NCBI GenBank assembly: GCA_036785705.1
Contig: JAWUZG010000033.1
Location: 558,001-622,000, forward strand
DNA length: 64,000 nucleotides
Source: Acanthornis magna
Lineage: Eukaryota > Chordata > Aves > Passeriformes > Acanthizidae
Reading direction: 5' to 3'
The notes under the pieces are model-generated. The model worked only from the letters and a program-made list of their open reading frames with translations. It did no database searches and was not told the DNA's origin. A program made the translations under genes and the position numbers. Shown in pieces: positions 1-14,400 of the stretch (positions within the stretch are counted from its first letter, which is position 1; every line of letters begins with the position of its first letter).

Positions 1-2318
1 ATTCTAATGATAAATAGGGCCAAAAAAATTACATGGATCAAGACATATCTGATTGCTTTCCTGACCAATTGTTCATAAACAAAAAGCAAACAAACAAAAA
101 AAAAAGGACACCCATCTTTCTGCTCCCTCCCTCCCTGCCCTCCTTTCTGCAGACTGTAGGGACAAAACCCAAAAAATACAACCAAACAAAATAATTCAGA
201 AAGACAAATATTTGTAGCTGCCTGCCTTGCATTTAAAATCTCTAGCGGAATGTCAAGGTAACTCATGAATCTAAATGTTTCTGAATATGTCAGCAAAGAA
301 GATGTAGCTGGAAATCTTCCTTCACAGGTGTGATTCACAGTTTGGGAATTTCAGTACTCAACTCAGAGCTGTTTGATTCTACTTCTAAACAGGAGAGTAA
401 GGAATAGTATTTCTCCCAGGCAACCAGTTCCATTATTGTCACAGAGTTATTTTTCTTTTTCTTTAGCCTAGTCGGGCATTATTAGACTAATTAGCTTTAC
501 CAGAAGGATTTGTCAATATTTTAGGCAGTTCTTTTGGGTAGCAATTTCCCCTCCCTGAAGGTTTCATGGCATTCAGCAAATTGAGATAATACAGTGTGTT
601 TTTGTCTCTCAAATTTCAGTGCTCCATCAACCTGGCAACCACTATGAACTGGCATAAAAGATCCATATAAGTGTCAAGAAACTATTTTTGCTTTTGGGGA
701 TGGAAAACTGGATTTTTTTGTGCTTATTTGGTATTTTATTTAAATGGTTGCCTGGAAAAAAAGAAAGGATTTACTAAAAAGAATTCTTTCTGGATAAAAT
801 AAGCAGAGAATAAATTTCTTGGCACGTCATTTTGAGATGCTTTTTTGATGCCTTTTCACCATTCCTTTTTCAATGAGAATCAAGACAAATGAACTAAATC
901 CAGTGCACTGTCTAAAGGTCACTACCTTTGCATCTCTGATGGTTTGCACCTCGTGCTGCTTGGCTTCATAGCTGGCAAAGATAAAGACTGACCTCAGGCA
1001 CAGATTTATGAAAAGGCAAGTGTCCAGCACTGTTTGCTTTCTTTGGTTCAGTGATCTGTCCTGTGGTGATTTCCACATGGCGTGTAAAAAGGAAGGTCAC
1101 ACAATTTTTCACTCTTATCTAACAGTCTAAATATGTGGGGATGAAAAGTGTGTTCTAGTTTAATAGATTCATTCCATATTAAAGAAAAAAAAAATCAATG
1201 ATGTAGACTAAAGATCACTCAATGCAGAGAAAGTTTCTGCCTTGAGGAAACTGGAGAAAAATGCTTCAATGACAGTATTAAACTCTGTAACAGACAGACA
1301 AATGCCTCAGTCACTGGCATACAATTCAACATCAAATAGATGGATGAGTAATGATACCATGCCTCTGGAGAACAAACAAGATGAAATGCCCAAAGCTGGG
1401 TTTTTTCCCTTTCATTGCAGTTTCAAAGGGGCAGGGTGAAACATCTTACAGCTTTTACACACAAAGAATACCTGATACAAACACTTAGGAAAAACTCACA
1501 ACCTCAGAAAATTATAACAGAGCAACTGAAACTGACACATTGCAAAGAAGAACCCATCTCAGCTAAAATAAAATATAGCACAATGATAACTTATTTATGG
1601 CATTTCAACCAAAAGGGTACAGAACAGTCAGTTACAGAAAAAGCACATCTCTCCTCTTTGTATCATAAAAGTACATGTTAATTTGTTTGCAGACAGATGC
1701 ACAGACTTTTTAGAGTTAATGGGAATTTTACAATGGAAGATATCTGGGGAAGTGATACAGGCACAGCCCATCAGCAGCTGCCTTACCATCTGACAGACAT
1801 GCTAGTTGTAAGTTGCCAGTTGTCTGCAAAACCTGCCAAGAAGCCAGATGCTACCATGGGTTAACAGACATCAGAAATTCCCACCCTAAGTGAAAAACAG
1901 TTTAGCATGATGTTGTGTTGGTTAAAAAAGCATGAATCTTCCTTATAGTTGAAAACTAAGGATTTTATTAAGAAGCTCAATAACTAGTAGAAATTGAAGT
2001 CTTAAATTGTAGGTGAAGTTATGAACTTCATGAGGCTTTCAAAGAGCTCTGGATTTTCTGTTACTCTTTCTTGCAAAACATGCAGCCTGTCTAAATTTTA
2101 TAGCTAGATTTTAACTTAATTTACTGATCTATGGATTTTAATGAGAATATTTTTAATTAAGGTGTCAGAAGATTGGAAAATTGAGAGTAAATCATAAGGA
2201 CGTTTTTAAACATTCAGAAGTATTCACAGGAAGGTAGATGAGAGCTTGGATTTACTAAATATTGAATTCTGCAATTTAACGCAGAGAATCTACATATAGC
2301 ATATGGATATTTTAAATT
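1..2318. other. AT-rich non-coding stretch
   Basis: I see no gene, RNA gene or recognisable mobile element here. The DNA is AT-rich, and the short reading frames have the length expected by chance. The only mildly coding-like piece is on the plus strand at 1421-1681. There a good splice-acceptor-like tract (pyrimidines then TTGCAG) precedes 87 open codons ending in TAA. I do not recognise that peptide, and I do not call it a gene. Confidence 0.6.
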
Positions 2319-2372
2319 TAGATAGATAGATAGATATAGATATAGATATCGATATCGATATAGATATATGGA
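2319..2372. repeat. GATA/GATATA/GATATC microsatellite
   Basis: The tract begins as GATA units, passes into GATATA and then into GATATC, which is self-complementary, before decaying. It is an ordinary slipped-strand simple repeat with interruptions. Confidence 0.9.
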
Positions 2373-3498
2373 TACATAGGTTATGAATGGTAAGGATTAG
2401 GTTTGCTAAGAATCAATACTTCCTAACAACATTCATGAAAATTCTGTCATCTTCCTCTTGTATTGTGGTCTCAACCAAAGGCACTAAATGGCACCAAGTG
2501 ACCTGGCAATAAAATTATTCTCTCGATTTCCAGACCTGGTGGTTTCTTCTTCAGGTTTAGCAAGGAAATCAGGAGAGTTTGTCTGGGTTTTTTCCCCCCT
2601 GTGAATACACAAACAGCTCTTTTCTCTGTCAAAGAGTTATGGCACCTAAAATTATTCCTGCAAAAAGCTTGTCTCCTGTTTTTATCTCCTGACAGGTCCA
2701 CAGTGACACCCTGTGGGGTTGTGGTGAGGAGAAAGAGAGAGTATATGGAGAATTGGAATTGGGCCATAAACAGCATCATTACCCAACAACTCTGTCTTTT
2801 CAGGTTCTTCTCAGGTCCATGGTTCTCTGATGTACTGAAAGTTCTCTGGTGTCCCATTAGAAAACTACAAATTTCCTTTTGAACTTAGGAGAGATAGGAA
2901 TAGTTTTTTTAAAAGCAGATTCTGACCAGACTGAATTGTAGGAAGCCAGGAAGAAAATGTTTATCAGGCAACCTAGATTAGGAGCATTCATTTCTTCTTT
3001 CTAGGTACTTTTGATAAAGTAGTCTCTATCAGCCACAGACAGTTGAAGAATCTGATCAAAGATGATTTACTGAGCGATGTCCTACCAAATACAGTATATA
3101 TAAAAAAAAAATCTATTTGGCAGGTTTCTTACTCAGGTTGTCCATTTCTACATGTGAACTGAAGGCACATATTTTTCAGCTGTATCTTGGAAAAAAATTA
3201 AAAGATACTGGTTATAAAGACGTGGATATAACGTGACACATAAGGCAGATCTATATTTATTCTAATATAGCATGACAAACTAATATAATCATGGATCAAG
3301 AGGTAGAAACAGGATCTGAGAATGCATTGGCATGGAAAGCTCGCACTGAAAAGAGTTTGGACTTGTGATGTTGTGGGACCAACCATCAGAACATTGCAGA
3401 GGGATATCCAAAAACCTCTCTGTCTGGGTTTCGGGACAAAGAAAACAGTGATGTTGGTGTGATACAAGGGAAGGAAGAGTTAAGGAATGCAGTGCTTA

Positions 3499-4032
3499 GT
3501 GAAACCGCTTGCTAAACAATGTATATTGCTTGCTTGATATTGTTGCACTTGCCAAAAGCAGGGCGGGATGTAAGACTATTGTAAGAGGAAGCAACTGTGG
3601 CCCGGTTCCTGCTCTCTGGACCCCCAAACTGGTTGAGACGGGCACCAAGGTTTGGACTAAAATCAAGGAACCAGAGAGCAGGCACAAGGAGGCAAAGTGA
3701 AGAGTTCAACCCTGAGGAAGAGTCGTTTACTTCATCTGGAGACCCCTGCCCATGAGCACCCAGCGGCACCGTGCAAGCACAAGCATATGGAAATTGCTTT
3801 GAAACTCATTATAATATGAAGCGGGAATAGGTCATGAATATGAATAAGCATGTTGGGCAATTTAATGAATATGTAACCTGTAACCCGATATAAACTGGAT
3901 GGAGTACCACTGGTGGTGCTCAATGCCTTTGAAGGAGCAATCCCCCATGAGCCCCAGTGCTGGAATAAACATACTTTACAACCTTAACAAATTGTGGAGT
4001 CTTTCCACGAATCAGGCGGAACTGCAAGACCT
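3499..4032 (+). mobile_element. ERV solo LTR (family B, copy 1)
   Basis: This stretch can be aligned by eye with a second copy at about 33801-34490. Shared blocks include a central run ending in ATATGAAGC plus GGGAAT and, near the 3' end, AATAAACATAC followed by an ACCTTAA block, GAGTCTTT and TCAGG(C/T)GGA. AATAAA in this place is a typical LTR polyadenylation signal. There are no gag, pol or env reading frames nearby, so it is read as a solo LTR. The ends are approximate. A purine-rich 10-mer (GAAGGAAGAG) occurs just outside both ends but is longer than a normal ERV target-site duplication and may be chance. Confidence 0.65.
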
Positions 4033-4866
4033 TTCTTCAATGAAGGAAGAGAGCTTACTATTCCTGAAATAGGCCATTCTGCTGCTTCATATAACTTTCA
4101 AAAGTTATCTTCAGATAATTTTGCCTGTTTTGATATGGTAGATGATAACAATGTGTAATTCCATCACCAGAGGGAAAGAATTTTCAGAGAACTTAAAGCT
4201 CCTGAAGAAATGTTAAAATTTTAGGATACTGATGTGTTTTTTCAAATCAGAAAATTAAATATAGAAAATGTTGAACTCTACAGAGTACTCATATCCTGAA
4301 ATAAATAGAGAAGAAATTGTCAAATAATTTGAACCCTTCCACTATAGTGGATAATGCTGGAGGTTTTGCAAGGTACTGCATCTTATCTCACTCTTCTAGG
4401 GTGCTGGGAGTTCAGCTAGGAGTCTGCAGAGTCCAGGAGTTTACAGACAGTTTCTTTTTTATCTTCTTGGTCATGTGTAATCACAATAAGGTATATCATG
4501 TGGCATGAACACAAAAAAGAATGCATCATCAGAAAAAAAAAGTTCCAGTGTTTCTAACAAAAGAAAATGATCTTGAGGTCCTAGACTGCTATTCTGAGAT
4601 ATGTATTTCCTCCATTCAGATTCAGATGAGAGAGAACACTTCTGGCCTTGCAAGTTCTACAGCAGTGCCCCTTTTCTCCCTCAATCTTGAATGAATTTTT
4701 CAGTGCATTTTTAATAGTAGATTTTCATCCTGGATGAGCTAGATTTTGTTTAACACAGGTGTTTCTCTGGTTATATTCAACAGAAATTAGTGAGTATGGC
4801 CCATAAAAGCTGCTTGATGTTGTCATCACTCTGGGGTGCTTTGCTGATTCTGTAACATTTGTTACA

Positions 4867-5448
4867 GCAGTTTGTTGCGGTGGCTGAAACTATCTCGGAG
4901 AAGCCCAGAGGTTCCCAGAGCAGCAGCAAACTGGTGGGACAGCTCTGAGGTGTGAAACACGCTCTGAGGTTGATTGTGTGGTCTCTCCCTAGTTATGCTA
5001 ATCTTCCTATGTTAATTGGTGTTTGTTGTATCCCTGACTCCGCCCTTCCCTTCCCCTCCTTGGTTCTTGTATCACACACTCCACCCCTCCCTTCTTCCCA
5101 TTGGTTGTCATTGTATTTCCCTGCCTCCTCCCTAACCCTATTGGACCTGGACCCCTATATCTGCAGTCATGCAGAGTGACTCTTTTGCTGCTGGATCCCT
5201 TCAAGGAATAAATCCCCGGAATATCCACACTTTTGGGTCCTCTGAAGTTCTTTGTTCCTGGTAATGCTGAGCTTATCAAAGGCTCTGGGGTGTGTGAGTG
5301 CAACTGTGCCATCCATCGGCACAGGTGATAGAAAAGGTACCTGCACATTGTCCAATGCAGTGGCCTCAGTTCTGTCTGGGAATTGGGACACTCTCGGAAC
5401 ACACAGGAGACCACATCTCACTCCCCCACCACCCCCATGTTAGCAGCT
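4867..5448 (+). mobile_element. ERV solo LTR (family A, copy 1) with 6-bp target duplication
   Basis: The LTR body is 4873-5442 (570 bp). It starts TGTTGCGG and ends ATGTTA, giving TG...TA termini. It is flanked by GCAGTT (4867-4872) and GCAGCT (5443-5448), a 6-bp duplication with one mismatch. It aligns along its length with the minus-strand LTR at 26634-27172. Inside are a CCCATTGG motif near 5097, a TATA-like CCTATATC near 5154 and AATAAA at 5207-5212. This order (U3 promoter, then polyA signal, then U5) supports sense orientation on the plus strand. A 6-bp duplication is usual for class II (ERVK-like) elements. No internal retroviral genes are present, so this is a solo LTR left by LTR-LTR recombination. 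Confidence 0.85.
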
Positions 5449-8400
5449 CACACAAGCATCCCTTCTGTGGCTTTACTTCACAGAAAGTAAATCCTGGTCC
5501 AGATTTTCTCCTGTGCTGAAATATGCCTTAGGCACTCGTCTGTGTCACTGGCAAATAATCCTTCTTTGATATTTCAGGTTCACTATGGATGTTAAATCAT
5601 AAGACAGAAGAGCTGAAGGATATTTTTTGTTTTGTTGAAGAGTGATGTGTTCAATTCTGCCTTTCTCCCCACTCCTGCAGAATATCTATATACTTTGTGG
5701 CAGCTGAGAAACCATGGTATGATGGACTTCACAGCTGGTCAATAACATAAATTCCAGCCTGTGCATACAATCTCCAGGTTCTCAGCTGTAATATGCTATA
5801 GAATAATGAAAAGGAAAACAAGCTTGTAGGCTGAGAGTTTGTTCGGATTTTTTTTCCATTTGTTTGGGGGCTTTTTTGTTTGTTTGGGCATTTTTTTTAA
5901 GAAGCAAATTTTTCACATGTATCTTCTCACCTAATAGCTAAACATGAACTTACTCTGAACGACACTGAAGTTTGAGAGGACTGATGATTTTTTAACCACC
6001 TGTCATTCTGCCTTCCTGCTTTCTCATACATGATTGATTTTACTCTGCAATCAACATAGTCTACTGGTTCAGATATTATTACTGGTTCAGAACATATTAG
6101 AGTTCAGAGATTTGGCCCTTTTCCCCTTTCCTTATTTTTGAAAGACAAACCTTCTACTGCACCTTTTCCAGCCCCTAGTTCAGCATGTTCAAAGAGTAGG
6201 AACATCAGGAGAAAATCTTTCAAATTTCTGGATGAAAGAAGCCCTAGGTACAAGCCTGGGGCTAAATATTGCCTGCACAGACTTCAACAGGAATGAAAAA
6301 TATGAATTTATTCTGACTTTAAATCACTTACTAATAGCAGACAACTTTGAAATTTTGTGAATATTGAATATGAGGATACTTTAGCCTGCATTATCTTTTT
6401 GAAGGTCTAGAAAATAGGTATTTCATATCTGAGTCTGTCCAAAGAAATCTGTCATGGATGAAAATTTCCTTCCAGCTAGAAGTTTAGTTGACTATTTTAT
6501 GAGTAAAAGACAATATGTTTAAAGTTCACAGCTGACATCTAAGAACAGCCATTCCATGGAGTTGGATGTCACTCCTTGGTACTCTGGCTTAGAGCTCCCT
6601 CACTTACATATCCCATCAGTAAAGAATTTCAAGGATACATTGACTTGAGGATGTACTTTCATTTATTCTTTTCACTTTTGTTCAGCTATAAAAAAACTGT
6701 AATTTTTTTTCAGAACAAATAGCTCACCCTGAGTACGCAGAGCATTTTCAGGATTGTGAAGACACTGTAAAAGGCAAAATTCCAAGTCTTTATTGAGTAA
6801 GAAGACAGGATAAAGTTGTTGATTATGCTTATGGTATGTTGATTATGCTGTGGTAAGCACTGCATGAGCAGGAAAATCTCCCATGGTGCCACATCATGTC
6901 CTGAAAATAAAATTTCTTTGTATTTATGAGTTTCAAACCTTTTTGACATAAGAAATTAGACGTGTGTTTTCTGCCTATATGATAACCTGGGGAACCCAAC
7001 TGTCATCAAGTGTCACAGTTAATGCTGGACAATGTCATGCCAAGGGGTTAGATTTTTTATGGCTTCACCTTTGTCAGATATGTTCAGCCTCCCCTGGCTA
7101 GGGAGAGGATGGGCCAGTGTCAGTTGTGATCTGTGAAAATCCAAATAGCTAGTGCTTCTTCTTCAGATTTACTTGCTTCATGGCTCTGATTTATAGCTGA
7201 GGCACCAGTTCCACAGGATCATTCCTCCTGAAATTACACTCCTACAGAATATCTCATATTTGTCACTGAGTAGGTTGTCTCATGACTCAGTTACAGCATC
7301 TTCCTGCATTCAGTGATCACTAACTAAAGAAAAAGTCAGCCTTTCACCCTTGGGCTACTGCCACCATGTATGTGAAAGTCACTCAAGTTGAAGAAGGTAG
7401 AAATAAATTGAAACAAAATTATAAATAAACAAATAATTTATTTTAATAAGGGAGAGAATTCCATATCGCCTAGTTTAAGACATGTACAAAAGCAGCATGT
7501 CCAAGAACCTTCAGATCTGGGAGTATACTTGGAAGCAAATACAACAAAACCGTAGACCTGTAGACCATCATTTGAATGATGACTACAGAGAGAACATGGT
7601 ATACCTACCCTTTTTGTTTCGAGAACAAAACTCTTTTCCTCCCACAAGTGGCTTAAAGTGCTCAATTTTAACATGCAAGACTTGCCAAACTGACTGCCTT
7701 CACTTAGATGTTCACTTTCATTGTGGTTTCTTCTTTGCATGTGGCTGTTAGGATTAGAATCAAATCTAGTTTGCATTTCCAACTCAAATCAGGAGTAGTC
7801 ATGTCATAGCCTTATTTGAAGATGATGGCTTCTGGAAGATTCATTCAAAATACTTCTTTTAATTTTGCCAGTAACACTGAATTCCTGAGCTGAATCTACT
7901 GTCAGTAGAAAAAAAATGGCAATCAGTAAGATATGAGAGTGACAACACAGAGGAAATCTGTTTTGTTCTCAATATTGTCCTTTGCATAACTGCATTCTCC
8001 AACCATTTCTTTATCATCATATTGCAAAAGAATGTTTCATCCCTTCCTATGATCTTTTGGTGATTTTTCATTCCTTGTACAACTTAGAAAACACCTTTTT
8101 TTAAAACACATCTGTAATTTTATTGTCTTTTAATTAATAATTTCTATTAGGTCTGTGTTGATTCTGTTGGAATGATTTTCATCTGAGTAGCTCCTTAAGA
8201 CTTACAAATTAAAATTGCCATTTCCTTGAATTTACAAGAGTCATTTTTAAAATTATTTTGTATCAATATGTGTCCCTTCTGGCTGCTTGGAGCGGGAGCT
8301 TCTGTATTTTGCCAGATTGGTGGGTCCTGTATGCTTTTAGACTATTTCCTTGAATAGTGTTTCCCCCCTTAATGCTGATGTGAAGTGGTCTAATGCTACT

Positions 8401-11400
8401 CTTTTAATATTGATTCTTATGGCTTTTTAAGCTTTTCCACAGATAATGTGGTGAGCATTTCACCTGCCTCCATTTGTGTGGTTTCTATAGAAGCTAAAAA
8501 CAATTCAGTGGTCTGCTCAGTGCCAGTTTCTGTGTTGGTGAATGCTTTGGGGGCTTGTGACTGTTCAGCTGGCCCATACAAAAGTAGCACTGAGCACTTG
8601 CACACATGGTAAACATTTTCCCCTTTGCTGGATTGTTTGAATTATGTGCCATTCTCATATCTGCCTAACTTTCCTGTTCTGCCATGTTTAATTCTTTTTA
8701 TTCTTTGTCTTCCCACTTCATCTCAGGTCTCATCTCCCTCATTTAGTGCAGAATAACCTGGGCTGGGAAGTCAGGTGGTTCCCTTCTGTGGCTCTTTGTC
8801 AACAGTGGTTTTACAGAGTGTTTTCATTAGTTGTCTGGAGCCCTATGCATTCCTACTATTCTCAATGACTTGTGCCTGACTACATTCATTTGGTGGTTGG
8901 CATCTCTTATCTTTTTAAAGCTTATAGTACTGATATTATGTGTACATATTTTGGTTATAGCTGAGACATGCACATTATTTAATGTGTCTGTGTACTCCTT
9001 ACTATTTTTTTTCATTTTCTCTGCCAAAGAAATAGAATCAGACACCTCAAAATCCTAAATTTTTAATTTAACTTTGGTCATTTTTAAATGTACACTCTTT
9101 CACAACTTATACCTATGTCACCTTTGTAACTACTTACTCAAAGAACCAAGATTTCTCCAAATTCGTGTGTTTTTAAAAACTCAATTATGTTTTTTCACAA
9201 TATATCTTAAATGCTTCTGATTTGTCTCATCCAGAAATTTTCCTTACTAGAGCTTACTGAAGAAACATAAGAAAGCTAGAAGGATGTTTTGTTACACATT
9301 CCCAAGGTGTGCGTGTCAACTTTGCAACAAGCATTCACAAAAAAGTACTTCCAAGCATCTCAGCTTGTAACAGTCACCTGTCCTTTCAGACAGAGTGTTA
9401 AACAGCTGACACTGCTCTTGATCTGCATGTTGTCTTCAGCTGGATTTGTACACTGAGACATCTAAGTACATTGCATTGGCATGGCTTATCATGCCCTACT
9501 GGCTACAGAAATTGGTGGGCCTTATCTCTTTCAGACCAATGAAGGACCTTTGTTTCTTTCAACCTTTGGCTTCAACATTAGGGACAGTAGATAATTTCTT
9601 TGCCCCTTGTGCCTGGAGTATATCTTACATATACATTGGTATAGCCATTAATGTTGCTCACCATCTGTCTTCTTCACATCTTACAAATTTATTCCCCACT
9701 AGGCTTGTCCATCTAGCATAATTATTTAGAAATAATTTCAGTTTAGGAGTCCATTCATGGCACAGTCTTCATTTTAAGTAGCTTCCAAGTTGGTAGCCTA
9801 ACCTTAAGTTTTGACTCCATAAAGCCTAATTAAATGATTTGAAGTTTCTCAAAAACAGCTTCAGATGAGGTTCCTCTAATACCACTGCTTTATTGAAGTT
9901 CTAACTGAATCCTTCTCTCCCAAAAAAAATCTCATATCCTGCTGTCAGTGATCTTGCTGTTGTACAATCTCTGATGAGGATTTAAAGGTGAGCTGTCAGA
10001 AAGCATTGCCTAGCACACTCTAAGGTGTCCTTCAAGTTTGGTGTAGCCTAAGCACGTTAGTTTAAGACATACTACCAGGCTGAGCTGCATAGAAAGGAGA
10101 ACCAGTGAGCAATGTAGCCACAGAGAAATCCTCTCTAAGTATTTATTAGTGCCAAAGCATAAGATGATCTTTGGATATTTCAAATTATTATCAATCTTCT
10201 CTATCATTAAGGGTGCTACATATAGAATAATATGACAGCTATGGGTAGGAAGGTGCCAAACAGTTCCTGGAAAGGTAACTTTCCAGGGTAAAAAATATTA
10301 ACTGCCACTATTTGAGTTAGGATTATGACAAGGTTTGACAACTAATGATACTGTTAGTTGAAAGAAGCTGGGAAATAGCAAGACAAGGTACGTTGCACAT
10401 GCAGAGGTGTAATTGTAGGTTCTATTTGTCTAGATCCTACAGAAGTAAAGCTGGGTTTAGCTTAAAAAGAGGACAAAAATTATGGGAGTGGCTGGTGGAA
10501 GCAAATTAAGTAGAGGTTTGACCAACTAGAAACCATCAAAATTGAGGGAAGACATCCTGAATATTTTGAGCTTAGTGAGTAAAGCTGGTTACTTCAGTAA
10601 ATAAGGGAGAGTTAGAGTCACTAATGACTTTCCATTAGTCTTACTTTCATGTTAGCAGACTTCGGGTTTCCTTTGGGCGTAAGGAACAGAACAGACTGTG
10701 ACTGCAGCCTTGCTATGTTTGCTGTTGGTTGCAGGAATGTATGAGAAGGGAGCTGAAGTCTTGCAATGCAAGAAGCTTCCAGAGAAAAATATGCAGACAT
10801 GAGTCAACGAGGACTCTGGAATTTCTGGTGTTCAGCAGGAATGAAATTAAGTGATAAACAGTCTCAGATCCTTAGAATCATTGGTGTTGAAAAAATGAGT
10901 TTCAAAAATTAAAATTGCAAAGTAAAATATACTCTACTTTTAAGTCTAATTAAATATTATTTCTTTTTTTTCCTTCAGTCACTTCATGCAACTCTAGGAT
11001 TTAATTTGAGCATATTCGAATGTGCCTGATTCTGAACATTACTCTGTATTTAATTTCAAGAAGGCTATTTCAATGTTTCAGCATTTCCCCACTCTCTTGC
11101 AAGGCAGCCTAAGCTTCTTCTTCCACACTCCCTGTTATAGTTCCAGCTGTCCTCCTAATTCATGTATGCTCCAGCCTTTTCCTCCAGACAAGTGCCCTTG
11201 TCATGGAATGAGAACACCCCTTCCTCCAGCTCTCCTCTCTTGCTGCATTTTGTCAAGTCTGCTCACTTTTGTGTATCTCTTTGCAGCTGAAAGGCAGAAA
11301 ACACAGCACAGATATTGTTCTTTTCTGGTTCTGTAATTAAAAACTAGAGGTGACTACAGGAACCATAAACATGTCAATTGTCTTTTGTTGTGTCTAATGA

Positions 11401-14400
11401 CATAGAATTACTGTGGAGAATCGATCTTCCAAACGTTAATAATTCTGTAATGAGCATGTATGCACTGTGACTATAGCACTTGAATAGTTGACAGCTTGAC
11501 AAAATATGACTCATTGCCCATTTTGTTCCCTGTCACTTTACAGATACCAAAACAGAAATCCAAGCTGGATAAAACTGATCCCAGAACAGGAGGAAATAAT
11601 AAATTTCTTGACTTTGTTTAAGAAACTTAACAGTGTTAGAGGCTCAAGAGTCATTTGAATTGATTTGAAAAGATCACCTCTTCTAGTAGATGTCATTTAC
11701 AAAGAGGAATTTCCTCTCCCTTTGCTCTTATTTGTTCTCTCCTGTGGGTTGAGTTGGAATGCTAAAACATTTCATTACTATTAATATTTGGAAATTTGCA
11801 AACATAGAGCATTTGTCAGGAATGTTCTGGCCTATAGACCCCAGCATCCTCAAGTGAGTGGTTTATATTCCTGTCTCTTTTTTCCCAGTCACAGAAAACT
11901 TCTGTATTTATATCTTGTGTTCTACTCTACTAACTTATCTTAATTTTTTTATGTGCTGTATTGTTTAAAAAAGGATAAACTGACCAAGAAATATGTTTTG
12001 GCTGCACCTATTGCAGGAAAAAGCAATATAAATTTTCTATATCACATTTCATTAAATCCCCAGCTAATAGTCCTTTGGTCTTGGTAACCACTCACACTCC
12101 ATTTTGGAGGAGATAATATTTTCCCTCTTCCATATATGCCTCTTGTGGAATTATCAATCTGATCCTTTATGCACCTCAGAAAAATGAATGTGTGTGAGCA
12201 GTGACATCTACCAACACAAAGCATTCTTGAGTTCCACAGTCTTCTCTGCTCTCCCAGTATCCTCTGGTGGTAAGGACCATCTACAATTTCTGAAATGATA
12301 AATGAAATGTTTAATTCTGAAGTTTTAAATTAGTTGAAAATATCAGTTTGGGGAAATGGGATTTTGAAAAGAAATTAAGAACTACCTATTTATTTGGATA
12401 ATATAGAGATGACATTTTGGATACAATTCACTTGTTCTTGTAGCAAATGCTCCCTTCCCTGTGCGTTTCAGATTGATATCCTTCACACTAAAGGACAAAA
12501 GATTTCAGTGAGTATTGATGACAGAAGAAAGGGAAACAAGATGACTTGCCAACCTATATTTACACCTGAGAAATATTACAGAGACCAATTATAAATAAAC
12601 TATTTCACCAAAATCTCCAAACAAACAAGCAAAAAATCATCTTCAGACCTTTCAGAAACAGGAGCAAATGAAAAATGACAAAGCAAAAACCTCTGCTCTA
12701 AAATTAGGAACATGAAGTAAGAGAGATAAACACAAATAGCTTTAATACATAAAATGGAGGTAAAAAAATAAAGGTTTTACTCAATATAGGTCCTTTGCAT
12801 TGGTTAAAAATATCTCTAATCAGTGGGGCTACTTGCAGTAGTGTTAAGTGTAGGCCTCTTGTCTTAAACAAGTGTCTAAATTCGTGCTCTAAAGTTCTCA
12901 GAATACTGCCAACTACTATATAGTTTGGTTTTTTTTTAAATTCCAGAAATTGTCCTTTTTCTTCCCATTGTGCATCTAGGGAAACAGTTTTAATTTCCTA
13001 CTTTGCAAGACTCTTCTCTCATCTTTCTTTGTTTCACTTCTAATATAATGTTTCCTCCCTGTCCCCCACACCCATGTTAAAAAAATGTGACCATGGACCA
13101 CATCACTTTCACCTGCAACTGCTCTACATAGAGAGCTTTGCTACTGTTAAATGCCCAGAAAGAGGCTGCATAAACTTGGTAAGAAAGGGTCCACTTGTTT
13201 CTCAAAATTGCGACGAGGCCAAAACTCTACAGTGCAGAAGAGGCCAGAGAGTGAAAAATTCAGTAATCCTGACATTTCCTGATCCATTTCACATTCACAT
13301 TGGTAGAATATTTTGCAACAAAACATTACTATGGAAGACTTATTTTGATTCAAGAACCCACAGCATCTAACAAGAACCGAAAATAAGTAGTGAGAACAAA
13401 CCAAACAGAAGTCCAGGCGTGTGCAGAGCCTGCTGGCAGGGCAGTGCATCACAGGGAGGCACCCCAGCATGCCAATCAATGTGACAGCAAGCGCTCTGAT
13501 GCTCTTGGGCCATGCTAGCCACCACTGGGAGTAATTTACTAGAGGAAACTGAAGGGGAAAATGCCTCCTACACTCAATTAAGCAGAAATTTATTTAATTT
13601 TGGAATAGTGCTGGAAAGACTGGTCCTAGCCCTCTTTTCTATCCCTTACCACACATCCTGACCCTCCCTTTTGATTTCATTCTGATGGGTGGGGTTGAAG
13701 GGTTGAACAAGGGCTACATTCTGAGGATTGCAATGTGAATGGAAGACAGCCACAAAGAAAACACAGGATTAAAAGGACTAATTTTTGGCAGCATTGCCGC
13801 CCTAAGTATTCTTAAACACTGTATTGAAAACACAGATGAAGTAAACTTCCAGAAGCATTTCCTTCTCTATTGGATGTGAATATATACACAACTGTGAACA
13901 GCCTTAATTATTTCTATGTTAATATGTTATAAAGCTGTTTGTGTTTACATGTTTTCTTCATTGTATTTGAGTTTCTCAGGCAGAAATAACTGATCTTGAG
14001 AGTCATTGACATACAGTACAGAAGAAAGCATTTCAGCATTTCTCTAGTTCTTAGACAATTCTCAAATGTCTGCAAATGGACTTCCGTGACCATAATACAG
14101 TAATGTAGCCTAATTCACCATTACAGAAAAAGAAAATATTAGAATTCTTTATGGATTTCAAACCCACAGCTGTTCTGGTTCTCCATACATTTTTGTGAAA
14201 TATTTTAATCCTCTGAGGTGGAATTTACAAGGCTATTGAAAAAGGCTGGAAAATCTTCATCCTGTGATATGTCTGCAAGACTAGAAACCATAGATATTGA
14301 GATATAATTTGGAGGCCCAAGAAAGAGTTTCCAGAGTGCCCACTCAGCCTCAAATTTAATCCAGGGGTAATTAGACTGACCAAGTGTGGCACCCTGCTCG

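Noticed and set aside
5007..5414. 135-codon minus-strand frame
   Set aside because: It lies wholly inside the family A LTR and antisense to it.
8417..8605. 62-codon minus-strand frame with a somewhat protein-like peptide
   Set aside because: No recognised family, only a weak acceptor, and a length at chance level.
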